In this document: piece by piece, positions 48,057-59,172 of the stretch
Layout of the letters: each line of letters opens with the position of its first letter
Position numbering within the stretch: the first letter of the stretch is position 1
From: Steinernema hermaphroditum
Taxonomy: Eukaryota > Nematoda > Chromadorea > Rhabditida > Steinernematidae
Assembly: GCA_030435675.1 (NCBI GenBank)
Contig: CM059621.1
Coordinates: 5,642,001 to 5,706,000 of the forward strand
Length of the DNA: 64,000 nt
Direction: 5' to 3'
The notes under the pieces: generated by a model
What the model saw: the letters and a program-made list of their open reading frames with translations, nothing else
Told to the model about the DNA's origin: nothing
The model's database searches: none
Program-made: the position numbers and the translations under genes

Positions 48057-50162
48057 TCAGTAGAACTTGAAGCCCTGTGGAGCGTTGAACAGCAACTCCT
48101 CAAAGGGCGTTCCAGCCAGTAACTTCGGGCCAGGTAGCTCAGCGTAGGCGTCCACATTAAAATCCGTATTTCCAAGGAAAGCGCGCCTTCTGACGGTTTC
48201 GTATAAACAGAAATAAGTGGCTGGTTGAACGGAGAAGTAGAGCTTGTGGGCGACAAGTTCGGGTCTCTTCACTAGAGCGGCCAAGTCTTTGACTCCATAT
48301 GCACATGAGAATCCAGTGAATGTGCCTAAAATGCAGTAAATTTTGGCGATTTCTAAAAGATCTAGTCGGAGATTTTTCGTCCTTACCGGCGCATGCATCG
48401 CCATGCCAAATTTGGTATCTCGAAATGTAATATTTCTCCGGTTGAAACAGGTCGTATCCGGCTTTTGCGGTAAGCAAAACTGTATTGTTTGTAGCATACA
48501 GTTTGTCCCATTCACCCGTTAACTTCTCCTTCCACAGACTGGCGTTAAAACCACCCGGCATGGGAATGTGGTCAGGATTTCCGGCCACAGTGGCCCAGAA
48601 CGTTTCATCGGGACACATGGTTCCTTTCAGGTAGTCACGCAATTCTCGAATTTTTGAGTTGGATATCAGAAATTCTGCCGATTCCCTGCTAAACGTGGCC
48701 GAAAGACTTGACTTCCATAGCGGCAGAGGCGCTTCCTTGCCTTGCTAAGGGACACATTCAATAGAACAAACAAGAGCAAGAAATACTCTATAGCGCTCCC
48801 CCTCGAGATCGTGAATTCCAGCATTGAACGACCCGTTGAGCTTTTTGAAGATCCGAACCATTTCGAGATTTGTTTTAAGGGGCAAGTCGACGCCACTGAG
48901 GTACTAGAAAAACTAATCTAGATGAGTGCGAATTCGATTACCTGGTAGTATTTCCAATCGGCTTTTAGTTTTGTTAAATAGTGTACGCATTCTAGAACGC
49001 CTTGCAGGACGGAGTACTCACACCACTTCACCGGTTGTGTAAGCTGTAAGGTGAGGGTATAGAGGATGTTGGATTATGAGGAACTGAGTCTTCTTCGCCA
49101 AAAACAGTAAGGCCACGGCTCTAATTTTTGGGGTGCCTCGAAGAGCATGGCATCAACTCAGATGCTATTATTCAAACTTGATAAAAATAGACCTTAAAAG
49201 CCCCTACGATAGGGACTTTTTAAGATCTTTTAAGAGCTCTTCAAGAGTGCCCTACCGTAACAAAGATGTTCGGGAAGCACTCCATCAACTCGAACATTTG
49301 CGTTTGGAACTGTTCATCAGCGCTGGAACTGACCGCAATGCAGTATTGATTTTGAGGTTGGTAGACTGAACCGAGAAGAAGCATAACCTGGATTAACCGA
49401 GCTCTATAGTTAATGGTCTTGTAAAGCAAGAATTACCTGCACAGCATCACTGTGTACCAGAAGACCGTATGCTAACGGATACTCGTACTCTTCCAAAGAT
49501 AATGGACTGTCCAAAAATAGGAATGTCTTGCTTATTGCTTCGCACCTGAAAGCGGATAAGTAAAAGGAAAGTGAAGGTGGTTTTGCCATGTGGGAAAGAC
49601 CATATTTATAGTGTAGCCCTTTCTTGGGTATAGAGAATAAAAGAAATCGTGCTATATTAACTTTATGAGGTAGTATTTTATTGCGAAACTGTGGGTAATT
49701 ATGACGAAAAGCTAAAAGCTGGCCGCAACGCATGTTACGCGTCACTCAATGTGATCCCATGAACGAACCCATGAATCTAAGCTAACCTGTCAGTATATTT
49801 ATAGAACCCTTCCATGAACAAATTTTCGTCGAACGTCCACTGCTCTGCTGCTTGCACCGCTGTGTCATTTGAGCCAACGACGCCACCACAATCAACATTG
49901 GCCTTGAATGAAGGAACTGCCGCTATAACATCGTCCAACCTCTTCTGATATTGAGAGAAGTCCACAGGAGTGATAGGCAGCATTCTACTGACACTTCTTG
50001 CTTCGTGGCTGGCTATTGACGCAGAACGGCTAAAGAAAAAGCCAATTCAAAAGTGGTTCGCTTTACGTACTGGTTCATGTATATCACACAGATGAGCAAT
50101 ACAGCGGTGATCATAAGGACCAGCATTAGTTTTTCGCAGAATATGGGGTGGAAAGCAGCCAT
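48057..50162 (-). CDS. GT14 glycosyltransferase, paralogue B
   Basis: Same family and orientation as paralogue A. Eight exons (descending) are 50162-50071, 50029-49787, 49545-49437, 49387-49256, 49043-48942, 48903-48787, 48744-48387 and 48325-48057, in phase, 473 residues. The N-terminal anchor is hydrophobic (KLMLVLMITAVLLICVIYM). The motifs EYPLAYGLLVHSD, YQPQNQYCIAV, ADWKYYQYLSGVDLPLKTN, SRESAEF and CPDETFWATVAGNP are retained. The Asp of the DGG motif present in paralogues A and C is replaced (IAVSSSADEQ), which could alter donor or metal contacts; this is inference. Exon-length identity with A shows tandem duplication. Confidence 0.92.
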
Positions 50163-50439
50163 TCTACAGGCGTTGCGCATACCAGAACGCGTCAGAAATA
50201 AAGTGAACCCTGACTCAATGCGATTATAAACAATTTTTGTCGCGTGAATGCGTCAAACAGAGTGATCTACTTATGTGAAAACATACAAAATTTTGTTGCC
50301 CCAATAAATACAATGATGATATGTGCTGCTTGTAGTCATCAGAGGGATGCGACATGTGGGCGACATGTAGGCGTGAAATTGATAATGAAAAGCACTGTTA
50401 AATGTTGACCAATTTCCTTCGCTGTGCTTGGGTTACGGA

Positions 50440-50790
50440 ATGAAATATCGTCGTAAAGTTTCCGAAGTGTAGCATTGCAGGACTCAACGGACAGAAACGT
50501 GACACGCTTTCTCTTTCAAGATGCCCCACACAGCGAAATCAACCGGATTCAAGTCGGTCCCGTCAATCTTTCTTGGTCCAGAAGTTTGGGGTCAGCTGTT
50601 TCCAGAAGTCCATCATTAGTTTCGCTTCATTGGCGAGCGTTAAGTCCTGAGTGAGCGTACGAAACACATCTTAAGCCGTCTTCAACCACTCGCTGTCGAC
50701 GAATATGGACATCGTTTCAGTGGAAGAGCAATTCTATTATGGGGAATCGGAAGGAGTATTGATCCAAGTCAGCGTGGCCTCATTCTGATT
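50440..50790 (-). pseudogene. Mariner-type transposase remnant
   Basis: The minus strand shows the end of a mariner transposase: IFVDSEWLK, LANEAKLMMDFWKQLTPNFW and, after a frame break, the catalytic-region motif DLNPVDFAVWGILKEKACH. Several stops and at least one frameshift make it non-functional. No terminal repeats were found with confidence. Confidence 0.7.
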
Positions 50791-53048
50791 GATTTTGTGG
50801 AATATGTGGACAGGTTCAATGTCCAAAATCAGATCTTATGCCGCAAATAACAACAAGACACACCAACACACAGCACATTCAAAAGCCACAGTGACATGGG
50901 ACAAAGAACAAAGATCAAAAGTTTTAATCCGACTGTTTTGAACAACACTAAAATGGAAACGCTTGGTTGCAAACATCCGAAACTGAACTTCACGTGATAG
51001 ATACGTGAATCGGATGTCCTTAAACGAACACCAAAAGTTCGTGTCGTTTTGGATGTTGCTGACTGATATCACGTCACTCGATGGAAAACAATTTTTGATG
51101 TTCGGCAAATTTTATTTGTTTTCCAAAGAGACAGTGGCGTACCCGAACATATTGGGTTCTGTCCATTGTTCTGCAGATTTGCTATAAACCTGGTGCATTG
51201 GATTGTATACAAAGCTACATTGTGCCACGCTTAAGTCGTTTTCACCAAGTACGGATATGTGTTAGAAATGGCAACAGAACTGTCATGTTTCGCTCACTCA
51301 ACTTTTGCTTTGCATTATAGAATTCTTTACGTTGAACACTTTTATTCGAACTCTGTGATTGCGGTCCACGTCCCTAAGCTGCATTTGTCCTTCAGCTGTT
51401 AGAAACATTTCACAGAAACTCGACTTTCACTTTAACTCCTTTCCTTCTCCTTTGGGTAACTTATGATATTAACTTACAATTATGATATTCACTTACAATC
51501 ATCGTTAATCCGTGCCCACACGCGACGTATTTGGTGGAATTTTTAAGGATTTATTGTAATAAGCGCGGCTGCGCGCGAATTCGCGCCCTCCAGGTACTAA
51601 AAGCCAATTAGCCCGTAGCCCTGCGGACGGCAAGATTGGTGCTCATGCAAAGGTCTGAAGTTGGGGCCAAAAAACTTTAGCCCTGCGGGCGACAAGGAAA
51701 CTTGAATTGATAACATTGCTGGTTACAAAATCGGCAAAAAATCACTGAAAAACAGCAAAAAAAAAAACTCAAAGCCCAGCATCGCCAGAGACATAGTGGA
51801 AGTAGAGCGCTACCATCTTAACTGTCTGTGTGGCTCATTGCGAACGGTCTATCAACGGTTTCTTATGTTTTCAGGCTATATCATGATGCGCTTTATGGGC
51901 AATAATTTTATTGATTTTATTGAAATGAATCCATTTTCGTTTTCCGTTTGTAAGCGTGCGGTGTCGGGTTCGGTTCCCCTCGGGGTCCTTATTTTGCGTG
52001 GGTGTTTTCCCCATGCGCATGGAAAAACGCACACACACAGACCAACGGACCCGTTGGTTCTACGTTTATATATAGGGAAAAATATCGGTTTTGTAAATAT
52101 CGGTATCGAAAAAAATATCGTTTATATATAGGAAAAAATATCGGTTTTGATAAGAAGACCTTTCCTAAAAGAAATCATCGAAAGTCGTACAGGTGACAGA
52201 GGTCTTTAATTTTTTTGGCGTTTCAATTGATCAGTTCATCCGTTCGTTCTGTCAGGAATGAGTTAGATGAGCGGTCGGAGCTTCTTGAGCTTTTCGCCGC
52301 CTCGACGTCTATCCGAACTAACCATTTGATTCAAAACCTAATGACAATCAAGGTTTTTCAATTAAAACACTGAAATAGAGAAAGTGCTGAAGACAAACGG
52401 AGGACGAAGGACGGTCTGGCACATCGTTCACTTGATCATTAAAAAGTGCGCGATATATCGTATTTTTCGTACTACAAAGTGGGTTTTGTTTCACGTCAAT
52501 TTTAGCGGTTGTTGGCTGAAATATGTTCAAATTTTCGCCTTGAGACGCGATTCTTTTGCGACATTGCGCATATCATCGACTTTTGGTCAGGAATGGACGG
52601 GTTAGTTCCACACCATTAAAAATTCATGCGTTCTAAAGTGCAAGTTGTCATTTTCTCAGCCTAAGTGCCCTGTATGAAACGTGCTAGGACCGGCGTCAAT
52701 AATGCTCTAATCCTCACTCCATGAACTTCCTCAACTGAACAGGTAAATACTGTCCTCTTCCCCAAATCCCCATCAATCAAAACAACTACATCCGGCGGTG
52801 CCAATCTCCCTGATCCCACGCGCCACTCATTCGTTACCCATCCGTCCGCTTGTCTCGAAACTTGTTTTACGCGCGCCATCGGCGAATTCTATATAAAATA
52901 ACAAAAAAACTCGCCGCGCGATCGTTATCGGCTTAGTCTCCGTCGGCCGATCCACATAACTCACCTCATTGCCACCCATCACGTTATAGAGAAAATTGCT
53001 TCTTCTCGAAAGTCCCTCATTCGTCGGCCACTTTCGATCTTCGTACGA
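50791..53048. other. Intergenic with short repeats
   Basis: No gene seen. It includes a 19-bp direct duplication near 51465-51500 (TATGATATT.ACTTACAAT twice), a partly repeated TAGCCCTGCGG.CG.CAAG element at about 51616 and 51680, and the AT-rich repeat annotated separately. Confidence 0.5.
52064..52152. repeat. Short AT-rich tandem repeat
   Basis: Units of TATATATAGG.AAAAATATCGGTTTT(G) occur twice, with related AAATATCGGTATCGAAAA and AAATATCGTTTA units between them. This is a small degenerate minisatellite. Confidence 0.7.
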
Positions 53049-56000
53049 ATGCCGACCGTGTCCCGGACTCTTCAATTTGTATTCTTCTTTGCCGCCGTCA
53101 TCGGTACCTTCTTCTTAATATTCAACGAGACGAGATATCTGCTGAAGCTGCCATCGTATATTCTTAGGCTTTGCGAGAAGAATATTTCTAAACATGCTGG
53201 TTCTTCTTTGGCGTCCAGTGACAAGAAGCTGGATACTTTGGATGTACTGGAATACACTTACCGCATTGAGAATGTGCTCAACGGCATCAAAGACTTCCAG
53301 AGCAGTGCCGACTGCGAGAAGATGAAGATACCAGATCTTGTGGACGATGAACAGGCCTACATGTGGAAATTCAATGAGAAAGATTTCTGGTGGAATATTG
53401 AGCAAGCTAAAGACAAGTAGGTTGTTTGGGTTTCTTGTAAGAAATCGCGAATATGCAAGTTCAGACCATAACCGAAAACTTGGGAACTGGCCTAGCTCGG
53501 AAGTTGATAGTTCATGAAGTTGATAGTATATCTTTGAGCAGGTGGTGGATGCTATCATATGCTTTTATAACTACTCAAAAAACTCAAAAATTTTCTGTGT
53601 AATCGAAAACCCAAAACTTGTACAGGGCCGATCCCCAAGATCTTCGATTGCAAGTACGATGGTCAAAAATCGTCGCTTACTCTTTGTTCACTCATTTGTC
53701 GAACAAGTTGTCGATTCAAATGCTGTAGTATCGTGTACAGTTTTTGACCTTGATCCCATTCCCCTCTCTGGCAGAGAGCAGAACACAGATTGCATTTAAC
53801 GGTGACAAGTTGTTCTGCGCAAATAAAAAAATGTACGTGCAGTATGTCAGTAAAAATTTTAGATGAGTCAGGCTCACACAGGGTAATATTGATTAAATAC
53901 TTACAGCGACTATTTTTACGAATGACAAAGCAAAGTTCTCTGGTCTCTTCGCGGGATTCTTCATTATCCTGAAGTACATGCCTATGACTATTAAACCCTT
54001 GTACCTGCTGCGAAGGGATTTAAAATTGGGATGATCAAGGTCCTCATGGTACAGGGCAGTGATGCCGATCGAGTCAGAAATCTAAACGCGTCCGAGTTCA
54101 GACTTGTCGGTATCACTGTCTAGGGTTGCGTCTTTCATTTGCATCGGTAGTTATCGGTTGTCCATTCGCTCACTCAGAAATGAGTGGTCGGGTTTGAGTT
54201 GAGTGAGCGGTTGTCCTCGGCGGTCGTTGTTTCTACAAGGTCGCCCTGGCTTCCAGAAGGCCCGGAACTCCAAGGAGCAGTAGTTTCATCGTTTCTCTAA
54301 GACCACGCACCGAAGCACTGCCCGACTCTACCAAGACCACCCAGTCTAGCCGAAAATTCACTGGTATCACTGTCTCAGAAATGTGTTAAATGAGTGGTCG
54401 TTCTTGGCCGTCAGTACTGGTGCAATGAACGTCCCGGCTCTGGAAGGCAGAAGGCCTGGAACAGCGCGGAACCATTGTCTCGTCAAGAAGACCAAATCTG
54501 CCCAACCCGCCCACTGAATACGAAGATTCACTGCTATTCCGAGGTCGCTGCCAGTCGAACCAAAGATGGCTGTCTACTCCTTTTGCTCTGCTGGATTCGG
54601 ATCTTCGCTGCTTCGATCCCCGCGTTCATAACCGGATCGCCAAAGTCAGTTGACAAGTAGGGACTACGGTGATACGTGTCTTTCTTCTTGCTGTATATGA
54701 GGCCTTTCACGGTGTGACCCAAGAGTATCAGTTAGATCCTTCAGATTCATCTTTTAGAATCCTGTATTGTCCCAAGTCTGCTGACGGCTCACTGAAATTG
54801 ACAGTTTGAATTTCATGATGAAGCATTAAAAAGGACATACGAAGCTGATATCTAACATTTTAAATTTTCTGTATAACATTTATTCCCTATTTTTCTTTTG
54901 TGGCCGCCAGCAGAACAGTGATGTTCACAAAAACAAATATTTTGCGTAATTTCAATGGAACTATTTTAGATGTGCCGCCATAAAAGTTAAATTCGCATTT
55001 TTCGACAAACCAAGATCTCTGGAAGAATATGAGTATCCGCTCGCGTACGGAATCCTTGTCCACAACTATGCCATGCAGGTGTGTACCACGCTTCCATCAC
55101 ATCTAAGTCAAAATTGAAATATTTGCGTTCCTGCTGATTCATTTGTCTACAGGTCATGTTCTTGTTGAGCTCCGTGTACCAACCACAAAATCAATTCTGC
55201 ATCGCCATCGATGGAGGAGCCACGCAAGAATTTCGAGACTTGATGTACTTGCTTGGAGACTGTTTTCCGAACGTTCACGTTATTGTAAGCTTCGATGATT
55301 TGACAGTGTAGTCATATCTCTTCTAACAGATGGCCCCTCCAGTCACATGGTGTGAATATTCCGTCCTCCGAGGTGTCTATAGTTGTGTTGAGTATCTTGC
55401 TAATCTGAAGGCTGACTGGAAATATTATCAGGTAAGTTATGTTGTATGTATAGTGAGTGAAGTGTGAATTACAGTACCTGAGCGGGGTAGATCTCCCCCT
55501 AAAGACTAACCTCGAAATGGTGCGTATTTTCAAAGCACTCAACGGCTCATTTAACGCTGGAATCTACGACTTCGACCCTCTGAGGCTTCTCTACAAAGCG
55601 AACGAGACGCCTCCTGTTCCCTTATGGAAAAGTAGCCTGTCGGCCGTTTTTAGCCGGGAGTCTGCCAACTTCATGCAAAGAGACCCTACGGTTAGGAAGT
55701 TGCTGACCTTCTTGGATCGCACCTATTGTCCGGACGAGTCCTTCTGGACCAGTATTGCCGGAAATCCTAAAGGTATCAATAGAGTTAAACGTGTTTTGAT
55801 AATTACAGTTTGTAGAGATAAAGATGCCTGGAGGCTTCGATGCAGAGGCGTGGAGAAAGAAGCTTCTTTCTTCAGACGATGGTGCACCAGCCTACCGTAA
55901 TTTCAGTCGCTATCAGCCTGAGAACTACTACATTTCAAGGTATCAGCTTTGGTATGAGATGTACGAGTTGGACAAGATCGTTGGCTGTCATGGTAGTTCT

Positions 56001-56309
56001 CACCTCGACTCAACTATTCCCATGTTTGGTGCTTTTTTAGGCCAGTGGAAGGCAGGCTCTTGTGTGTACGGCGTAGACGATATCCCGACTCTCATAACAC
56101 GGCCAGAGCTCGTCGCCCATAAGTTCTATTTTGACACGCAACCATCTGCATATTTCTGCATGTACAAGTTCCTTAGGCAACGGACGCTCCATCCTGACAT
56201 AAACTTCACGGCCGAGGCGTACGCTCAACTCCCAGGGCCAAGACTTCTGGCCGGGGAGTCAATAGATGATGTGGAAATCATTTCTTCTCGGCGGTACTTT
56301 TTCTTTTGA
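53049..56309 (+). CDS. GT14 glycosyltransferase, paralogue C (inverted)
   Basis: Third member of the cluster, on the opposite strand. Seven exons are 53049-53416, 54970-55078, 55153-55284, 55330-55431, 55475-55772, 55816-55992 and 56041-56309, in phase, 484 residues. An N-terminal signal anchor (about residues 8-25) precedes the lumenal domain. Motifs: EYPLAYGILVHN, YQPQNQFCIAIDGG, ADWKYYQYLSGVDLPLKTN, SRESANF, CPDESFWTSIAGNP and PELVAHKFYF. Compared with A and B it lacks the first intron, has their 117-bp exon fused to the next, and has an extra intron within the GNPKE segment. Intron 1 is 1.55 kb and hosts a dispersed repeat. AATAAA at 56368-56373. Confidence 0.92.
54170..54725 (+). repeat. 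Dispersed repeat family, copy 1 (intronic, two partial monomers)
   Basis: Two monomers (from about 54195 and 54385) share GAG(C/T)GGT(C/T)GTTCT.GGC.GTC, TCCAGAAGGCC(C/T)GGAAC and the CGTC.CT(C/A)AAGA block. The same order of elements, followed by GGACTACGGTGATA and TTCTTGCTGTATATGA, recurs at 62.6-63.2 kb. It sits entirely inside intron 1 of GT14 paralogue C. No transposase is recognised, so the class is unknown. Confidence 0.7.
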
Positions 56310-56746
56310 GATATAAGAGATCGACAAATACGGGTAATCGAATTGTGTAAGCGTTTATGTAAATGTCAATAAACAGTTGATAAATTTCTTACGTTCTGCA
56401 ATATTGGGAACAAGTAGAAGACTGTCAGACACTCTTTTCACAAGTATCGACATTAAGCTTTAACTTTGATCGTGGCAATCTCTTTAAATGGTCAGGTAGT
56501 GACGTCACGGCTATGAAACGCAGCGTTTAGTACTTAATTTTGGTCAAATTAGCCGGCATCGTTCCTCTTCGGCGACTTCCGAACGGTCAGAGGAAGAGGC
56601 GCGAGACCGGTTTCGTCACAACAAACAGCTTAATTGGTCATTCAGAGGGGTGACTCAAGCCGTTTGATGACCGGTTCAAAGCGGTCGTTCCTTGGTACTT
56701 TGCGACTATAAAAAGGTGTGGAGTGCAAGAAGAAGCCACACCCAAG
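56310..56746. other. Intergenic region upstream of the first ground-like gene
   Basis: Contains the GT14-C 3' end and, at its right end, a TATAAAA box at 56707-56713, 40 bp before the ATG of the next gene. Confidence 0.5.
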
Positions 56747-57208
56747 ATGAACGGATATCTCCAGGCCTTCCTCCTCCTAGCCGTCTTCATAATTGCGGCC
56801 GAGAGCTGCTTCTTCATGCCCCCACCTCCACCGTGTTGTTGTCCTTGTGGATGTGGACGAAAGAAGAGAGAAGCACTCTCTGGAGGCGACCATCTGTGTC
56901 CCGAACCCAGTTTCAAAGCTCTGATTGAAAAGGTGGACTGAAGGCTTTAATTCAAATCACATCCATTTCAGTCTCTGAACTCCGACCTTGTTTTATCGAC
57001 AAATGCCATTCGGAGAGATCTCGAAAGCCAAGGGTTTTCGAACGTCTTCGTGATGTGTATGGAGAAGGAGATGTTCGAGAAGTCCGCTTTTGAATCCAGT
57101 TCCTCAAAGTTCTGCATCCACGGAAACGGGAGCATTACTTGCAATGCTGCTGTAGGCGAGGAATCCGAAGTGACCGCAGTCGAGAACGACACAGAGAAAA
57201 CTAACTGA
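56747..57208 (+). CDS. Ground-like domain protein (grl-type), copy 1
   Basis: Ground-like proteins are nematode-specific secreted hedgehog-related proteins, usually made by epidermal or glial cells and linked to the extracellular matrix. Two exons, 56747-56932 and 56972-57208, are joined across a 39-bp intron, 140 residues. A signal peptide (LLLAVFIIAAESC) is followed by a Pro/Cys stretch (PPPPPCCCPCGCGRKKR) that includes an RKKR processing-type site, then the ground-like domain with its Cys pattern (LCPEP..., VMCMEKEMF, KFCIHGNGSITC). AATAAA lies at 57255-57260. It is tandem with copy 2 1.1 kb downstream. Confidence 0.85.
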
Positions 57209-57260
57209 GGCTACCATACTGATTTTTAGTTTTATTAGATTTTTATAATTACGAAATAAA

Positions 57261-58330
57261 TGCGAATAAACGAATTTACGAATTTATTTACGAAATCTAA
57301 CATATTACATGTTGTCGCACCCCAAATCTAACCAACGCTGCTTGGCTTCTTCTTGTGCTCGGTGTCGCCATCGTTTGCTGCATAGTTTCTTCGTGAACTC
57401 ATCACTCCGTCGGGTCCGCGGTCTTCATGCGAATAAACACAGTCTATAAAATGATAAGGGAGCTTAAGTTCTTCTGTCCCACTACTCGGCAGGTTCGCCT
57501 CTTTTGATCATCTGCGACAGGCTATATCTAAAAGTAAAAAATTACCTTTGTGACAAGTCAAGCATAACCGAGCACGACGAATTGTTTCAAAAACAATCTT
57601 GCCTACAACACCGTACATACCACTAAACAAATACTGGAATATAATACATATAATAATAATGTAGTATGAAATAATCATCCAAAATAATGGAATAAATTAA
57701 AATAACGGAACCGGCGACTACGGTACAATACTTGTCATTCTTCTGCATTATCCATTGAGGACGCCCTTAAATCACCGAATCCGCCAAACGATAGTTTGAT
57801 GTGACATTTAAAGTGTGCACTTTCTTAGAGGAAGAGGCAGGGTTCCACACGCAAGGTTGTTTCCACAGCAATTCGCATACACTACAAAAGAGACTGTCGC
57901 GCCACTCGGTCTGTTTTCTGGGTAATTGGGAGCTTGAGTGACTGTGACTGACTCGAGTGACTGTTAATTTTCTTTTAATTTTTTCGATTCCTGAAACACA
58001 GAGTATAAGTGCTTCAGAGTTCCAAATATTAGTGGCCTAAGACTCACATTTTTCGAAAAATTACTAACTAACGAGAAATCAAACATTGCTTGATGATATC
58101 AAATTAGGATGTTGTGTCGGAAGAAAACGTGAATTATCGGATTACGTCAGTAGAATCACTGCGGAGACTGACACCAATGACTCATGACAAGCTGATCGCT
58201 CTGCGAGACTGGTTTAACAACCATGTTTATGGTCTGCTAAAAGGCGTGTCGTCCATATATCTAACGCTGTGTGCTTTGTGGTCTGCAACTATAAAGGGCT
58301 TGATCTGTCGGAAGAGATATCAGTTTGAAG
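57261..58330. other. Spacer between the ground-like genes
   Basis: No gene. A TATAAA at 58290-58295 lies 41 bp before the ATG of copy 2, the same spacing as in copy 1. Confidence 0.5.
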
Positions 58331-59172
58331 ATGAACGGATATCTTCAAATCGTCTGTCTCATCGTCGCCGTGGCCACCGTCGCCGAGAGCTGCTTCGCGC
58401 CTCCAAGCGGAGGCGGAGGAGGATGCTGCTGTCCCCCTCCACCTCCACCTTCTTGTGGATGTGGGTGTGGACGAAAGAAGAGAGAAGCGGTAGCGGAAGG
58501 TGACCGTCTGTGTCCAGAGCCTCGCTTCAAATCCTTAATTGAAAAGGTGACCTTTCATCGTATATAGAGATGGAATACCACACGCAACGGCTGGAGCATA
58601 CATGGCCAGAATAAGCACGGATATCGTTTGCCTAATTTGCTTCGCCAGTGCGCATAGAGTAGTTAACTAATTAATCTACACTTTCGTTATCGGATACCGC
58701 AACTTTCAATTCAAAAATTGAGAGAAAATCCAACGGCTAACTCCAACCGGCTGGGCCAACCGGTTGGAGCCAGCCGTTGGATTTTCTTCCGATTTTTGCA
58801 TCCAAAGTTTCGAAATCTGAATTCGAAAGTGTAGATCAATTATTTAACTACTCTATGCACACCGGCGAAGCAAATTTACCCACCGATATTGGTGCTTATT
58901 CTGTCCATGTATGCTCCAGCCGTTGCGTGTGGCATTCCATCTCTGATCGTATATCACTTTAATTGCGTGGATTTAAGTCTCTGAAAGCGGATGCAATTCA
59001 GTCGAAAGCCGCTCTTCAAAAGAAACTTGAAGAGAACGGATTTTCGAGCATTTTCGTGATCTGTGCAGAAAGAGAGTTCTTCGAGAAGGCTGCGTTTGGA
59101 ACGTCTTCGACAAAGTATTGCGTTCATGGCAATGAAGAGATCACTTGCAACGCCCTTGTTATCGATACTTAA
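58331..59172 (+). CDS. Ground-like domain protein (grl-type), copy 2
   Basis: Paralogue of the preceding gene. Exons 58331-58546 and 58978-59172 are joined in phase 0 at exactly the same position (after LIEK), 136 residues. A signal peptide is followed by GGGGGCCCPPPPPPSCGCGC and GRKKR, then the ground-like domain (LCPEPRFKSLIEK, VICAEREFFEK, KYCVHGNEEITCNA). The intron is 431 bp instead of 39 bp because a complete hAT-type MITE sits in it. Without the element and one target-site copy the intron would be about 42 bp. Splice sites are intact, so the protein is probably still made. Confidence 0.85.
58565..58945. mobile_element. hAT-type foldback MITE inside the intron of ground-like copy 2
   Basis: A 381-bp element with long inverted arms: the outer 50 or so bases from (T)AGAGATGGAAT inward match, with few mismatches, the reverse complement of the right end (...ATTCCATCTCTG). 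Inner arms also pair down to a centre rich in AACCGGCT/AACCGGTT. It is flanked by an exact 8-bp direct repeat ATCGTATA at 58557-58564 and 58946-58953. The 8-bp duplication and CAGAG-type terminus are characteristic of hAT elements. There is no coding capacity. Confidence 0.9.

Noticed and set aside
50836..51108. 90-codon minus-strand frame next to the mariner remnant
   Set aside because: It does not resemble transposase in this frame; likely chance.
54592..54640. TTCGATCCCCGC motif resembling a tRNA T-arm
   Set aside because: No matching acceptor, D or anticodon stems around it; it lies inside the dispersed repeat.
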